This document shows, in pieces, positions 1-8,135 of a stretch of 64,000 nt of DNA; position 1 is the stretch's first letter; every line of letters begins with the position of its first letter. The position numbers and the translations under genes were made by a program. The DNA is taken from positions 62,001 through 126,000 of the forward strand of contig JAFEBU010000038.1 in NCBI GenBank assembly GCA_018242505.1. The letters are read 5' to 3'. Origin of the DNA: Pseudomonadota bacterium (GTDB taxonomy: Bacteria; Pseudomonadota; Alphaproteobacteria; Reyranellales; Reyranellaceae). A model generated the notes under the pieces. It did not search any database, had not been told where the DNA came from, and was given only the letters and a program-made list of their open reading frames with translations.

Positions 1-830
1 TATTCGCTCTGCCTGATAGGCTCGATCAGGCGCGCGAAGGCGCCGTCATCGATGAAGCCTTTGCGCCAGGCAACCTCCTCGGGGCTGCCGATCTGCAGGC
101 CCTGCCGATCCTCGACCGTCTCGACGAATTGCGCCGCGCGCAGCAGGCTGGTCGGCGTGCCGGTATCGAGCCAGGCATAGCCGCGCCCGAGCTTCTCGAC
201 CGTGAGCCGCCCCTCTTTCAGGTAGTGCGCGTTGACATCGGTGATTTCGAGCTCGCCGCGCGCCGAGCGAGGGGTCGAGGCGGCGATGTCGCAGACGTCC
301 GCATCGTAGAAATAGAGGCCGGTGACCACCCAGTGGGAGCGTGGCGTCGCGGGCTTTTCCACGATCGAGATCGGTCGCTCCGCGCCGTCGAATTCGATCA
401 CGCCATAGGCCGAGGGATCGTTCACCCAATAGGCATAGATCACCGCGCCGCTGCCCAGGGCGCCGCGTTCTGCCACCGACGGCAGCGAATCGCCGTAGAA
501 GAGATTGTCGCCCAGGATCAGCCCGACCCGGTCGCCGCCGATGAACTTGCGGCCAACCAGGAACACTTCGGCGATGCCGCCGGGCTTCGGCTGCACGGCA
601 TAATCGATGGCAAGGCCCCACTGGCTGCCGTCGCCGAACAGCCGGCGATAGGCGTCCTCGTCGTGCGGATTGACGACCAGCAGGATCTCGCGGCACCCCG
701 CCAGCATCAGCGTGGTGAGCGGGTAGTAGACCATGGGCTTGTTGTAGACTGGCAGGAGCTGCTTGTTGGCGGCCCGCGTCATCGGGTAAAGCCGCGTGCC
801 GCTGCCGCCGGATAGGACGATGCCTTTCAT
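1..830 (-). CDS. rmlA: Glucose-1-phosphate thymidylyltransferase (3' end cut by window edge)
   Basis: Catalyses dTTP + glucose-1-phosphate to dTDP-glucose, the first step of dTDP-rhamnose synthesis for surface polysaccharide. The N-terminus MKGIVLSGGSGTRLYP carries the nucleotidyltransferase loop (GGSGTRL, residues 8-14). Further on are GDNLFYG (around residue 108), the EKP sugar-binding lysine segment and a LDTGTPTSL stretch typical of RmlA. The gene starts with ATG at 830 and is open to the left edge. About 276 residues are visible against a usual 290 or so, so only the last few are missing. No other rhamnose genes are in view; they may lie to the left. Confidence 0.93.
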   Translation of the reverse strand, partial: MKGIVLSGGSGTRLYPMTRAANKQLLPVYNKPMVYYPLTTLMLAGCREILLVVNPHDEDAYRRLFGDGSQWGLAIDYAVQPKPGGIAEVFLVGRKFIGGDRVGLILGDNLFYGDSLPSVAERGALGSGAVIYAYWVNDPSAYGVIEFDGAERPISIVEKPATPRSHWVVTGLYFYDADVCDIAASTPRSARGELEITDVNAHYLKEGRLTVEKLGRGYAWLDTGTPTSLLRAAQFVETVEDRQGLQIGSPEEVAWRKGFIDDGAFARLIEPIRQSE

Positions 831-845
831 GCCTTACTGTAGACC

Positions 846-1343
846 GTGCCGATGTTGAGCCCGCAACAACTATTCGCCCGCCTCGATGCGCTGGGTCTCG
901 CCCATCGCTCGGTCGAGCATGCGCCGGTGTTCACGGTCGAGGAGGCCAAGGCGCATCGCGGCGAACTGCCCGGCCATCACATCAAGAATCTCTTCCTGCG
1001 CAACAAGAAGGAGGAGATGTGGCTGGTGGTCGCGCTCGAGGATCGCCTGATCGACCTCAAGCGTCTGGGCGACGTGCTCGGTGCGGGACGGCTGTCGTTC
1101 GGCAGCCCCGATCGTCTGCGCCGCACCCTCGGCGTCGAGCCGGGCTCGGTGACGCCCTTCGCGGTGATCAACGACGGCGAGCGCCGCGTCACCCTCGTGC
1201 TCGACCGCGCCTTGCGCGACGGCGGCCCGATCAACGCCCATCCGCTCACCAACACCATGACGACGGCGATCGGCTTCGCCGACCTCACCCGCTTCTTCGA
1301 GGCCACCGGACACAGCCCGCGGTGGCTCGATTTTCCGCTGTAA
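846..1343 (+). CDS. YbaK/PrdX-type prolyl-tRNA editing protein
   Basis: A 165-residue single-domain protein of the YbaK/aminoacyl-tRNA deacylase superfamily, which hydrolyses mischarged Ala- or Cys-tRNA(Pro). Supporting features are the central HHIKNLFLRNKKEEMWLVVA segment with the conserved lysine, GSVTPFAVINDGE, and a C-terminal NAHPLTNTMTTAI segment, all characteristic of the freestanding PrdX/ProX group. The start is uncertain: GTG at 846 or ATG at 852. The gene is divergent from rmlA, with only 15 bases between. The exact substrate (Ala versus Cys) cannot be read from the sequence. Confidence 0.85.
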   Translation: MPMLSPQQLFARLDALGLAHRSVEHAPVFTVEEAKAHRGELPGHHIKNLFLRNKKEEMWLVVALEDRLIDLKRLGDVLGAGRLSFGSPDRLRRTLGVEPGSVTPFAVINDGERRVTLVLDRALRDGGPINAHPLTNTMTTAIGFADLTRFFEATGHSPRWLDFPL

Positions 1344-1383
1344 GAGCTGCTGAAATGAGCCCAGGTGACAGTCGGGTTGTTTA

Positions 1384-1398
1384 TGTTACATTATAACA
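1384..1398. promoter_or_regulatory. Zur-box-like operator overlapping a promoter
   Basis: The 15-mer TGTTACATTATAACA matches 6 of 7 symmetric pairs of the Zur-type palindrome (TGTTATAnTATAACA) known from proteobacteria. It ends one base before the ATG of the zinc-binding protein gene. A possible promoter is GTGACA (1365-1370), a 16-base spacer and TACATT (1387-1392), which would place transcription start at about 1399 and give a leaderless mRNA. Binding here would directly block transcription. Confidence 0.6.
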
Positions 1399-1399
1399 A

Positions 1400-2257
1400 A
1401 TGCTGCGCGCCCTTCTCGCCACCCTGCTCCTTCTTATCGTCGCTCTGCCCGCATCAGCCGAACCGCGATTGAAGGCGGTGGCGACCTTCTCGATCCTCGC
1501 CGACTTCGTGACCGAGGTGGGCGGCGACGCCGTCGAGGTGAGCGCCATCGTTGGGCCCGATACGGACGTGCACACCTACCAGCCACGGCCAAGCGACGCG
1601 CAGCTGCTCGCTCGAGCGCGGGTGCTGGTGAGCAACGGCCTCGGCTTTGAGGGCTGGCTCGATCGCCTCGCCGAGGCGGCTTCGTTCAAAGGACAGCGCA
1701 TCGTGGCGTCGGCGGGTGCGCCGGTCGAGACGGACCCGCACTGCTGGCAGGATGTCTCCTGCGCGCGCCGCTATGTCGCCAACATCGCCGCCGGCCTTGC
1801 CGCGGCCGATCCCGCCAACGCCGATCACTATCGCGCCCGTGCCGCCGACTATGACCGGCGACTCGCAACGCTCGATACCTGGGTCCGCGCCGAGATCGCC
1901 GGCGTTCCGTCCGACCAGCGCAAGGCGATCACCGGCCATGACTCGTTCGAATACTTCGCACGCGCCTACGGCGTGCAGTTTGCCGCACCGCGCGGCTACA
2001 ACAGCGCCAGCGAGCCGACCGCACGCGACATGGCGGCGCTCATCCGCGAAGTGCGCGCGCAGAAGATCAAGGCGCTATTCGTCGAGAACCTGACCAATCC
2101 CGCCCTGATCGACGAAATCGCGCGCGACTCGGGCGCTACCGTAGGCCCGCGGCTCTACAGCGATGCGCTCTCCCGGCCCGGCGGACCTGCACCGACCTAC
2201 GAGGCGATGATGCGTTACAATGTGGCGGCGCTGGTTGCCGGCATGAAGAAGAACTGA
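1400..2257 (+). CDS. Metal (probably zinc) ABC transporter substrate-binding protein, ZnuA-like
   Basis: A periplasmic cluster A-I binding protein that captures a divalent metal for an ABC importer. It has a signal peptide (residues 1-20, cleavage after PASA) and metal ligands readable as H58 (DVHTYQP), H114 (DPHCW), H180 (GHDSFEYF) and D255 (YSDALS). The third ligand is His rather than the Glu of Mn-type SitA/PsaA proteins, which supports zinc. The charged His-rich loop of classical ZnuA is absent. No permease or ATPase gene is adjacent, so its partners are elsewhere. A Zur-like box abuts the start codon and there is no Shine-Dalgarno sequence. Confidence 0.85.
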   Translation: MLRALLATLLLLIVALPASAEPRLKAVATFSILADFVTEVGGDAVEVSAIVGPDTDVHTYQPRPSDAQLLARARVLVSNGLGFEGWLDRLAEAASFKGQRIVASAGAPVETDPHCWQDVSCARRYVANIAAGLAAADPANADHYRARAADYDRRLATLDTWVRAEIAGVPSDQRKAITGHDSFEYFARAYGVQFAAPRGYNSASEPTARDMAALIREVRAQKIKALFVENLTNPALIDEIARDSGATVGPRLYSDALSRPGGPAPTYEAMMRYNVAALVAGMKKN

Positions 2258-2280
2258 GTCTTCGGGACCGCAGGCGCCTG

Positions 2281-2299
2281 CCCTGAGCTTGTCGAAAGG
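2281..2299. repeat. Dispersed GAGCTTGTCGAA-type intergenic repeat
   Basis: The stretch beginning CCCTGAGCTTGTCGAAAGG matches a short motif that recurs in intergenic regions of many proteobacterial genomes. It lies between the convergent znuA-like gene and folD. Only one copy is visible in this window, so its repeat status rests on general knowledge. Confidence 0.4.
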
Positions 2300-2327
2300 T
2301 CCAGCCCGCTCCCGATCACGATCATGA

Positions 2328-2344
2328 GCGAGCCGGAGGCTCGC
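2328..2344. terminator. Hairpin between convergent genes
   Basis: A perfect inverted repeat, GCGAGCC-GGA-GGCTCGC (7-bp stem, 3-base loop), sits just downstream of both the znuA-like gene and folD. There is no T-tract. It could serve both directions or be part of the adjacent repeat. Confidence 0.45.
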
Positions 2345-2358
2345 GATCCGGAAGGCAT

Positions 2359-3261
2359 TCAGACCGCAACGAACGGCAATCCCGCTTTGCGCCGCGTCGC
2401 CTGCAGCGTGTTGTACATCAGGCAGGCGACGGTCATCGGCCCGACACCCCCGGGCACGGGCGTAAGATGCGCGGCCACCGGCAGCGCCTCGGCGAAGACG
2501 ACATCGCCCACCAGCCGGCTCTTGCCGTCCACCGTCGGCACGCGATTGATGCCGACATCGATCACCGTGGCGCCCGGCCTGATCCAATCGCCGTGCACGA
2601 ACTCCGGCCTGCCGATCGCCACCACCAGGATATCGGCGAGCCGGCAAAGGGCGGGCAGATCGCGGGTATGCGAATGGGCGATGGTGACAGTGCAATTGGC
2701 CCGCAGCAGCAATTGAGCCACCGGCCGGCCGACGAGGTTGGAGCGGCCGACCACAACGGCATGGCGACCTGCCAGCGAACCCAGAGCATCGGCCAGCAGC
2801 ATCGAGCAGCCAAGCGGCGTGCACGGCACCGGGAAGTCGAGCGGTGCACCGGGCGCGATCGAGCCCAGCCGTCCGACATTGATGGGATGGAAGCCGTCGA
2901 CATCCTTGTCCGGATCGACCGCGAGCAGCACCCGCGAGGTGTCGATCTGCTTGGGCAGTGGAAGCTGCACCAGGATGCCGTTGACGGCGGGATCGGCATT
3001 GAGCGTCGCCACCAGTGCCAGCAACTCCTCCTCCGCGGTCTCGGCCGGCAGGCGATGGTCGAAGCTCGCCATGCCGAGTTCGGCCGCCATCTTGCCCTTG
3101 CTGCGCACATAGACCTGGCTCGCCGGATCCGCGCCCACCAGCACGGTGGCGAGACCCGGCGTCATGCCGGTTGCAACCTTCAACTCGGCGACCCCCCTGC
3201 CCACGCGCTCGCGCAAGTCCGCCGCAAATGCCTTGCCGTCGATCCGTTTCGCGTCAGCCAT
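2359..3261 (-). CDS. folD: Bifunctional methylenetetrahydrofolate dehydrogenase/methenyltetrahydrofolate cyclohydrolase
   Basis: Interconverts 5,10-methylene-THF and 10-formyl-THF in cytosolic one-carbon metabolism. The 300-residue length is normal. The catalytic Y51-xxx-K55 is in YVRSKGK, Q99 is in QLPLP, and the DKDVDGFHP loop (about 119-125) is present. The NADP-binding [11 protein letters not shown] and the C-terminal signature PGGVGPMT are also intact. Its start overlaps the end of the DUF167 gene by 8 bases, so it is translationally coupled in a four-base-overlap-style chain with DUF167 and yggT. Confidence 0.97.
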   Translation of the reverse strand: MADAKRIDGKAFAADLRERVGRGVAELKVATGMTPGLATVLVGADPASQVYVRSKGKMAAELGMASFDHRLPAETAEEELLALVATLNADPAVNGILVQLPLPKQIDTSRVLLAVDPDKDVDGFHPINVGRLGSIAPGAPLDFPVPCTPLGCSMLLADALGSLAGRHAVVVGRSNLVGRPVAQLLLRANCTVTIAHSHTRDLPALCRLADILVVAIGRPEFVHGDWIRPGATVIDVGINRVPTVDGKSRLVGDVVFAEALPVAAHLTPVPGGVGPMTVACLMYNTLQATRRKAGLPFVAV

Positions 3262-3562
3262 GGGTCCTCATCCACTCCTCGATCCGGGCCGCGATCGTCT
3301 GCGGGTCGCCGGCCACGCCCACGGTCTTGTTGCGCGCAGCCGCGCCCTTGACGATCGTGAAAGCCGTTTTCGGCAACCGCCAGCTCCCGGCCAGCAAGGC
3401 GACCACGGCGGCGTTCGCCTTGCCCTCGTCCGGCGCCGCCGTCACGGCGACCTTGAGCATCGTGCCGGCGATCTCGAGTGCCGTCCGCCGGGCGCGCGGG
3501 TGGACACGCAGCTCCACCGTGACGCCTGACTCGTTGCGGCGCAGGAACGGTGGATCGCTCAA
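3254..3562 (-). CDS. DUF167/YggU family protein
   Basis: A 102-residue protein of the DUF167 (UPF0235) family, function unknown. Typical elements are [10 protein letters not shown] near the N-terminus and [16 protein letters not shown] in the middle, followed by [12 protein letters not shown]. The gene overlaps yggT by 4 bases upstream and folD by 8 bases downstream. The yggT-DUF167 pairing is common in proteobacteria and is the best contextual clue to shared regulation. Confidence 0.9.
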   Translation of the reverse strand: MSDPPFLRRNESGVTVELRVHPRARRTALEIAGTMLKVAVTAAPDEGKANAAVVALLAGSWRLPKTAFTIVKGAAARNKTVGVAGDPQTIAARIEEWMRTHG

Positions 3563-3849
3563 TAAATTTGCGGCCAGACGTAATACCGTAGCACTTCGCG
3601 CAGGAAATAAAGGCCCAGCAGCAGGATTACCGGAGAAATATCGATCCCGCCGAGATTGGGCAGCAGTCGCCGGATCGGCCGGAGCATCGGTTCGGTAATG
3701 CGATAAAGCGTTTCGACGACCATACGAATGAACTGATTGCGCACATTGACCACGCCGAATGCCACCAACCAGCTCATGATCGCACTCGCGATCACAACCC
3801 AGGTCAAAAGGTCGATGAGCGTTTCAATCAACCAGATAAACGGATTCAT
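3559..3849 (-). CDS. YggT family integral membrane protein
   Basis: A 96-residue inner-membrane protein with two hydrophobic helices (roughly residues 4-30 and 68-90). Between them is the family core, LYRITEPMLRPIRRLLPNLG followed by GIDISPVILLLGLYFL. YggT proteins are linked to osmotic or cell-division functions in some bacteria, but the biochemical role is not settled. It is the first gene of the overlapping yggT-DUF167-folD run. About 80 bases separate it from the FHA-like gene upstream. Confidence 0.92.
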   Translation of the reverse strand: MNPFIWLIETLIDLLTWVVIASAIMSWLVAFGVVNVRNQFIRMVVETLYRITEPMLRPIRRLLPNLGGIDISPVILLLGLYFLREVLRYYVWPQIY

Positions 3850-3932
3850 CAGCTCCCGCCTTTAGTGCCGACCGCCGGCGGGCGCACCCTACTCGGCGGA
3901 GATTGTCGATCACAAGCCAATTTCCCACCGGT

Positions 3933-4583
3933 TCAGACCCGTGAAAGGGCGAGTTCGACGCCGCCCAGCCGGATCGTCCGCACCGACGTGATGTCGCGCG
4001 GCCCATGCTCGGGCAGGAGCCGGGCACCATCGACAAGGGTACCGCCGGCACTGCCGAGATCGGCAAGGCCGAGCCGCGCACCGGCGACCATCAGCCGGGC
4101 ATGCGGCTGGCCCACCGACGGATCGGGTACGGAAAGATCAGTCGGTTGCGCCGCCGCCGCGCCGGTCAGCATCCAGGTCGGCGACGACTCGTCGATCGAG
4201 AGCGACACGGCCGTGCCATCCGCAAGCTTGCCTGCCAGCGTCCAGCCCCGGCCGTCGGCCAGCGCCTTCGGTGGCGGCGGCAAGGCGGCGGGGGCCACCG
4301 CCGTCGCATTGCCGGCACCCGATCCGGCGGCCGTGCGCGATGCGGGCGCCAGTGCAAGCTCATCCCTTGGCCAGCGCATGAACGCGAAGATCCAGAGCAG
4401 GATCAGCGGCACGATCGTGCCGACGGCAGTCAGAGTCAGGAGAACCGCGCCGAGGCCGGTCCAGCCCGGCAGGCCCGCCTTCTCGACGATGCGCCAAGCC
4501 ATCCAGGCCGCGAGCACCAGCGCCACGAAAGCGAAAGCGCTGGTGAGGCCGGCAAGGCCCAGAACGGCCAATCCAGTACCCAT
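3933..4583 (-). CDS. Membrane-anchored FHA-like domain protein
   Basis: A 216-residue protein with two N-terminal membrane helices (about 5-33 and 41-70), a Pro/Ala-rich linker (about 75-105) and a C-terminal FHA-like fold. The FHA signature is degenerate but readable: SVPDPSVGQPHARL (usual S-x-S-R-x-H) and LADLGSAGGTLVDG (usual DLgSxNGT). FHA domains bind phosphothreonine peptides. Here the core Arg and the Asn of the binding loop appear replaced, so binding may be altered. The WRI-KAG...WP pattern of the membrane part is shared with the adjacent upstream small protein, 15 bases away. Confidence 0.65.
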   Translation of the reverse strand: MGTGLAVLGLAGLTSAFAFVALVLAAWMAWRIVEKAGLPGWTGLGAVLLTLTAVGTIVPLILLWIFAFMRWPRDELALAPASRTAAGSGAGNATAVAPAALPPPPKALADGRGWTLAGKLADGTAVSLSIDESSPTWMLTGAAAAQPTDLSVPDPSVGQPHARLMVAGARLGLADLGSAGGTLVDGARLLPEHGPRDITSVRTIRLGGVELALSRV

Positions 4584-4598
4584 GTCAGTTCGATCCCA

Positions 4599-4859
4599 TC
4601 AGCCGGAACGCGAAGGAGCCTCGCCGTTCGGCCAGTCGCCGAAGGCCAGGATCGCCATGACGACGAACGAGCCGATCACCGGGATCAGATGCAGCAGCGA
4701 CCACGCGCCCGAGAAGCCCGCACGCACGCAAATGCGCCAAGTCGGGATAATCAAGACCAACGCCACCAGCACATGGCCGATCAGCAGCACCAGCAGGAAG
4801 AACGAGCCGATGCCCAGAAGCCAGGTGATCAGGTGGTAGAGGGTAAAGGTATCAGGCAA
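4599..4859 (-). CDS. Small two-helix membrane protein related to the FHA protein's membrane part
   Basis: An 86-residue protein, start TTG at 4859 overlapping the ridA stop by 8 bases. No ATG is available in frame after ridA. There are two hydrophobic segments (about 9-40 and 52-74). The segment WRICVRAGFSGAW through FGDWPNGE parallels WRIVEKAGLPGW through FMRWPRDE of the next gene, suggesting a common ancestor. Function unknown. It probably forms a unit with the FHA-like protein. Confidence 0.6.
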   Translation of the reverse strand: MPDTFTLYHLITWLLGIGSFFLLVLLIGHVLVALVLIIPTWRICVRAGFSGAWSLLHLIPVIGSFVVMAILAFGDWPNGEAPSRSG

Positions 4860-5244
4860 GCGCCACGACCTCGATCTCGACCAGCACATCGCGCGGCAGC
4901 CGCGCGACTTCGACGGTCGAGCGTGCCGGAGGATTGGGGCCAAAATATTCAGGTCGACCGTAAACTTCGTTCATGGCGGCGAAGTCGTTCATGTTCTTGA
5001 TGAACACCGTGGTCTTGACGGCGCGGTCGAGGTCGCTGCCGGCGGCCTTCAGCACCGCACGCAGGTTCCGCAGGACGCGTTCCGTCTGTTCGGCCACGCC
5101 GCCCGGCACGACGTTGCCCGTCGCCGGGTCGAGCGGGATCTGGCCGGCGCAATAGACCATGCCGCCGGCCACGATGGCCTGGGCGTAGGGACCGAGCGCC
5201 TTGGGTGCCGTATCTGTCTGGACCGGTTTCTTGTCGTTTGCCAC
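4852..5244 (-). CDS. RidA family enamine/imine deaminase
   Basis: RidA-like proteins hydrolyse reactive 2-aminoacrylate-type imines in the cytosol. Diagnostic parts are GPYAQAIVAGGMVYCAGQIP near the N-terminus and PARSTVEVARLPRDVLVEIE at the C-terminus, including the substrate-binding Arg. GTG at 5244 has GGAG nine bases upstream and gives the usual length of about 130 residues. A TTG at 5268 is the longer alternative. It is the promoter-proximal gene of a run leading into the small membrane protein and FHA genes. Confidence 0.92.
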   Translation of the reverse strand: MANDKKPVQTDTAPKALGPYAQAIVAGGMVYCAGQIPLDPATGNVVPGGVAEQTERVLRNLRAVLKAAGSDLDRAVKTTVFIKNMNDFAAMNEVYGRPEYFGPNPPARSTVEVARLPRDVLVEIEVVALA

Positions 5245-5343
5245 TTTTCGATACTCCACGGGAATCAAGTGCCAACGCTAGCATAGGGTCGTTTGCTTGA
5301 CAGGTGGGCCGGCAGGCATTATCCGCGCGGTCTTCGGGAACGG

Positions 5344-5419
5344 GGGGCTGTAGCTCAGCTGGGAGAGCGCCTCGTTCGCAATGAGGAGGTCAGGGGTTCG
5401 ATCCCCCTCAGCTCCACCA
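5344..5419 (+). tRNA. tRNA-Ala (anticodon CGC)
   Basis: A 76-base cloverleaf with acceptor GGGGCTG paired to CAGCTCC, D-arm GCTC/GAGC, and anticodon stem CCTCG/TGAGG with loop TTCGCAA. The anticodon is CGC and reads GCG alanine codons. The T-arm AGGGG-TTCGATC-CCCCT is intact and the 3' CCA is encoded. Nothing suggests an integrated element at its 3' end. Confidence 0.96.
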
Positions 5420-5478
5420 ACCGCTTCCCGAATTCCACCGGATGACAAAGGCAGTCGTGGCACGGCACACTTGCTGCA

Positions 5479-6138
5479 ATGCGCCTCGAGAAGCCTACCC
5501 CCGCGCAGCTTGGGCTGACTGCCGAAGAAGGCCGGATCCTGCGAGTGTTCAGAACTCCCGCGCGTATCCAGGAATTCGTGACCGGCCTCAGCGCCAACTT
5601 CGAGAAGGGCGGCGACACGTTGCGCTCGGTCCGCGGCGTGCTGCGCCATGGCGAGGCCCACTGCATCGAGGCGGCCTTCGCCGCCGCCTGCGCGCTCTGG
5701 CTGCAAGGCGAGCCGCCGCTGGTCATGGATCTGACGGCGGAGGGCGATTCCGACCATGTCGTCGCCCTGTTCCGGCGCGACGGCTGTTGGGGCGCCATCT
5801 CCAAGAGCAACCACGTGTGGCTGCGCTGGCGCGACCCCGTCTATCGCAGCCCGCGAGAACTCGCCATGTCCTATCTGCACGAATACACCAACGATGCCCG
5901 CAAGACGCTGCGCGCCTATTCGGTGCCGGTCGACTTGCGGCGCTTCCCGACGGCGGCATGGGTGACCAACGAGGAGGACTGCTGGGAAGTCGGTGCGGCG
6001 ATCGACGATGTGCGGCACTATCGCCTGATCACGCCGGCCCAGGCGCGGCGTCTGATGCCGCGCGACGCCATCGAGCTGCGGGCCGACGATCTCGTCCAGT
6101 ACGAAAGCCGCGATCGTACGACCGCGCGAAAATATTGA
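5479..6138 (+). CDS. Transglutaminase-like/papain-fold protein of unknown function
   Basis: A 219-residue cytosolic protein without signal peptide. [17 protein letters not shown] (Cys around residue 62 at a helix start), followed by SDHVVALFR and [11 protein letters not shown], looks like the Cys-His-Asp/Asn layout of the transglutaminase-like cysteine fold. The catalytic reading is inference from spacing only. The conserved context is just tRNA-Ala upstream and a secreted protein downstream. Start is ATG at 5479. Confidence 0.55.
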   Translation: MRLEKPTPAQLGLTAEEGRILRVFRTPARIQEFVTGLSANFEKGGDTLRSVRGVLRHGEAHCIEAAFAAACALWLQGEPPLVMDLTAEGDSDHVVALFRRDGCWGAISKSNHVWLRWRDPVYRSPRELAMSYLHEYTNDARKTLRAYSVPVDLRRFPTAAWVTNEEDCWEVGAAIDDVRHYRLITPAQARRLMPRDAIELRADDLVQYESRDRTTARKY

Positions 6139-6143
6139 TCCAT

Positions 6144-6797
6144 ATGACCTCCATCATCCTTGCCCTCGTTCTCGTCCTGATCGCGCCGGCCGCGCACGCC
6201 CAGATCCCGCCGGAGTGGCAGGCCGCCGCCCAGGCCGTGATCGGCCAACTCGAACGGGACACGCCACAGGCGGCGAAGCCTTGGGGTGCCGAGTTGCGCC
6301 AGGGATGGTGGCTGGCCCGTGCCTGGCGCCAACACAACCACGGCAACATCGAGATCATCCTCGCCGAATATCTCACCTTCACGTCGCTCTGCCGCGAGAC
6401 CGGCTGCCCGGGCGAGACGATCGACGGCAGGCCCTACACCGAGGTCGCCCGCGAGATGAAGGCGCTGCGCGCGCAGCAGGGCGACTCCTATGGCCTGGTG
6501 AGGAACGTCCACGCCTGGCTTGCCGGCCTCGACGACCCGACCGGAGCGGCCGCCGAAAATGTCGCGATGTGGAGCAAGGACACCGATTCGGTGGCTGCCG
6601 ACGGCGAGAAGGCCGACCTCTATGCGCTCGACTGGATGCGGGCCCGCAGCCGCGCTGTATCGTCCGAGCAGGCGGCCACTTTCGCCCGTATGGCGCTGTT
6701 CGTGCAGCAGAAAGCCTGGATCGGCGCGAGATGCCTCGACATCTCGCACGTAGCGACGGTTATCGGTGCTCCACCGCAGATCGAGAGCTGCAAGTAG
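6144..6797 (+). CDS. Exported protein of unknown function
   Basis: 217 residues with a clear signal peptide (residues 1-19, cleavage after AAHA). The mature part is helix-rich and contains [16 protein letters not shown], giving a possible disulfide. I do not recognise the family. ATG at 6144 lies 5 bases after the preceding stop, suggesting co-transcription. A strong hairpin follows the stop. Confidence 0.6.
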   Translation: MTSIILALVLVLIAPAAHAQIPPEWQAAAQAVIGQLERDTPQAAKPWGAELRQGWWLARAWRQHNHGNIEIILAEYLTFTSLCRETGCPGETIDGRPYTEVAREMKALRAQQGDSYGLVRNVHAWLAGLDDPTGAAAENVAMWSKDTDSVAADGEKADLYALDWMRARSRAVSSEQAATFARMALFVQQKAWIGARCLDISHVATVIGAPPQIESCK

Positions 6798-6868
6798 CTG
6801 CCCTGTTGCCGTTGGCGCTACTCCCAGGTCTGCTGGAGCAAAGGGTGGCGCTGAACGGGGCGCTGTGC

Positions 6869-6906
6869 GGATCCGGCGCTTCAGCGCGCGCCGAAGCGAC
6901 GGATCC
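6869..6906. terminator. Strong hairpin between convergent genes
   Basis: The arms are GGATCCG (6869-6875) with CGGATCC (6900-6906), and CGCTTC (6877-6882) with GAAGCG (6893-6898). They form a 13-bp stem with a single G/A mismatch and a GC-rich 10-base loop. It lies between the stop of the exported protein gene and the stop of the reverse-strand diiron protein gene. It probably acts as a bidirectional terminator, although T-tracts are lacking. Confidence 0.6.
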
Positions 6907-6916
6907 TCGCTTTCCG

Positions 6917-7984
6917 CTACTCCGCCGCGATCGCGTCCTTGACGAACTTCTTGGCGTCGAAGTCCTCGGCGACTTTCATGTCGTTGCTGATCAGCTTGTC
7001 GACATCGATCTTGGCGTATTCCATCACGCCCATGTCGCCCAGCGCCTTCTGCACCTTCGGTCCGAACAGGCCGATCTCCTTCAGGATCGGGACGATGCGG
7101 GTGAAGAGCCGTGAACGGAACTGCTGCATGGCGCCCGATTCGTAGGCGTACTTCATCAGTTCGTCGATCGGCAGGCCCGAGCGCTGCCAGACCTCGGCCT
7201 GGTTGAAGCGGTCGCGCATGAAATAGAGCGCCTCGACCGTGAACTCCTCGCGTTCGCCACGCTCGGCATCGGAAAGCTGCGGATAGTATTCGCGCAGCGC
7301 CATGCGTCCGAAGGTAACGTGCCGCGCCTCGTCCTGCATGACGTAGGCGTTCACCGCCGCCGCGAGATTGTTGTCGGCCTGATCGCGGATGCGCTGGAAG
7401 GCGGCGAGCGCCAGGCCTTCGATCAGCACCTGCATGCCGAGATAGGTCATGTCCCAGCGCCGATCGTTGAGCGTCTGTTCGAGCAGGTTCTTGAGCGACT
7501 CGGTGATCGGATAGGCGGACTTGAACTTCTCGTGGATCAGTCGCTTGTAGGTCTCGACATGGCGTGCCTCGTCCATCACCTGTGTGGCGGCATAGAACTT
7601 GGCGTTCATGTCGGGTACGGTGTTGACGATCTTGGCGGTGGCGATCAGCGCTCCCTGCTCACCATGCATGAACTGGCAGATCGTGTGGCACTGCAGGTTG
7701 AAGCGCAGCCAATTGCGCTCCTTCTCGGTCATCTTCTGCCAGATCGGGGAGCCGTAGATGGGAATGGACTCGTCGGCCAAGCCCATCGGGTTTTCCTCGA
7801 ACAGCTCCTGCGACCAGTCGATACGGGTGCTGGTGTCCCACTGCTGCTGCTTGCCTTTTTCGTAAAGGTTCAGCAGATCAGCCGAGCCGTCGTCGTATTC
7901 CCAGTTGAAATGGATTTCGGTCGCGCCGTCGAACTTCCAGTCGGTAATCTCGACCGGAAGCTGATAAATCTTCTTCGTTGTCAT
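6917..7984 (-). CDS. Ferritin-like diiron protein A (putative oxygenase)
   Basis: A 355-residue cytosolic protein with two complete diiron half-sites: E109-x28-DEARH (138-142) and E189-x28-DEARH (218-222). This is the class I diiron-carboxylate pattern of RNR R2, bacterial multicomponent hydroxylases and related oxygenases. AGGAGG precedes ATG 7984 at a normal distance. A divergent gene 150 bases away encodes an FNR-type reductase, and a close paralog lies at 10190-11278. The RNR-specific tyrosine and partner genes are not evident, so an oxygenase or oxidase role is more likely. The substrate is unknown. Confidence 0.75.
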   Translation of the reverse strand: MTTKKIYQLPVEITDWKFDGATEIHFNWEYDDGSADLLNLYEKGKQQQWDTSTRIDWSQELFEENPMGLADESIPIYGSPIWQKMTEKERNWLRFNLQCHTICQFMHGEQGALIATAKIVNTVPDMNAKFYAATQVMDEARHVETYKRLIHEKFKSAYPITESLKNLLEQTLNDRRWDMTYLGMQVLIEGLALAAFQRIRDQADNNLAAAVNAYVMQDEARHVTFGRMALREYYPQLSDAERGEREEFTVEALYFMRDRFNQAEVWQRSGLPIDELMKYAYESGAMQQFRSRLFTRIVPILKEIGLFGPKVQKALGDMGVMEYAKIDVDKLISNDMKVAEDFDAKKFVKDAIAAE

Positions 7985-8135
7985 AGGCCCTTGCCTCCTG
8001 AGCTTGAACCTTGTCCCATCCCCAAGTCCGGAACGTTCTAAAATGACGCCCTGTTCACTTTTGCCGGAGACCCTAACACATTCCGCTGTGAGAGTCGCCG
8101 GTTAATCCGCATCCTGAGTGAGAGCAGACTTATCA
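7985..8135. promoter_or_regulatory. Divergent control region between diiron protein A and reductase
   Basis: The 151-base gap between divergently transcribed genes must hold both promoters. It includes the AGGAGG ribosome-binding site of the diiron gene at its left edge. I could not assign convincing -35/-10 pairs or an operator. Confidence 0.4.

Noticed and set aside
5344..5480. Integration site at tRNA-Ala
   Set aside because: No integrase, no repeat of the tRNA 3' end and normal genes directly after it.
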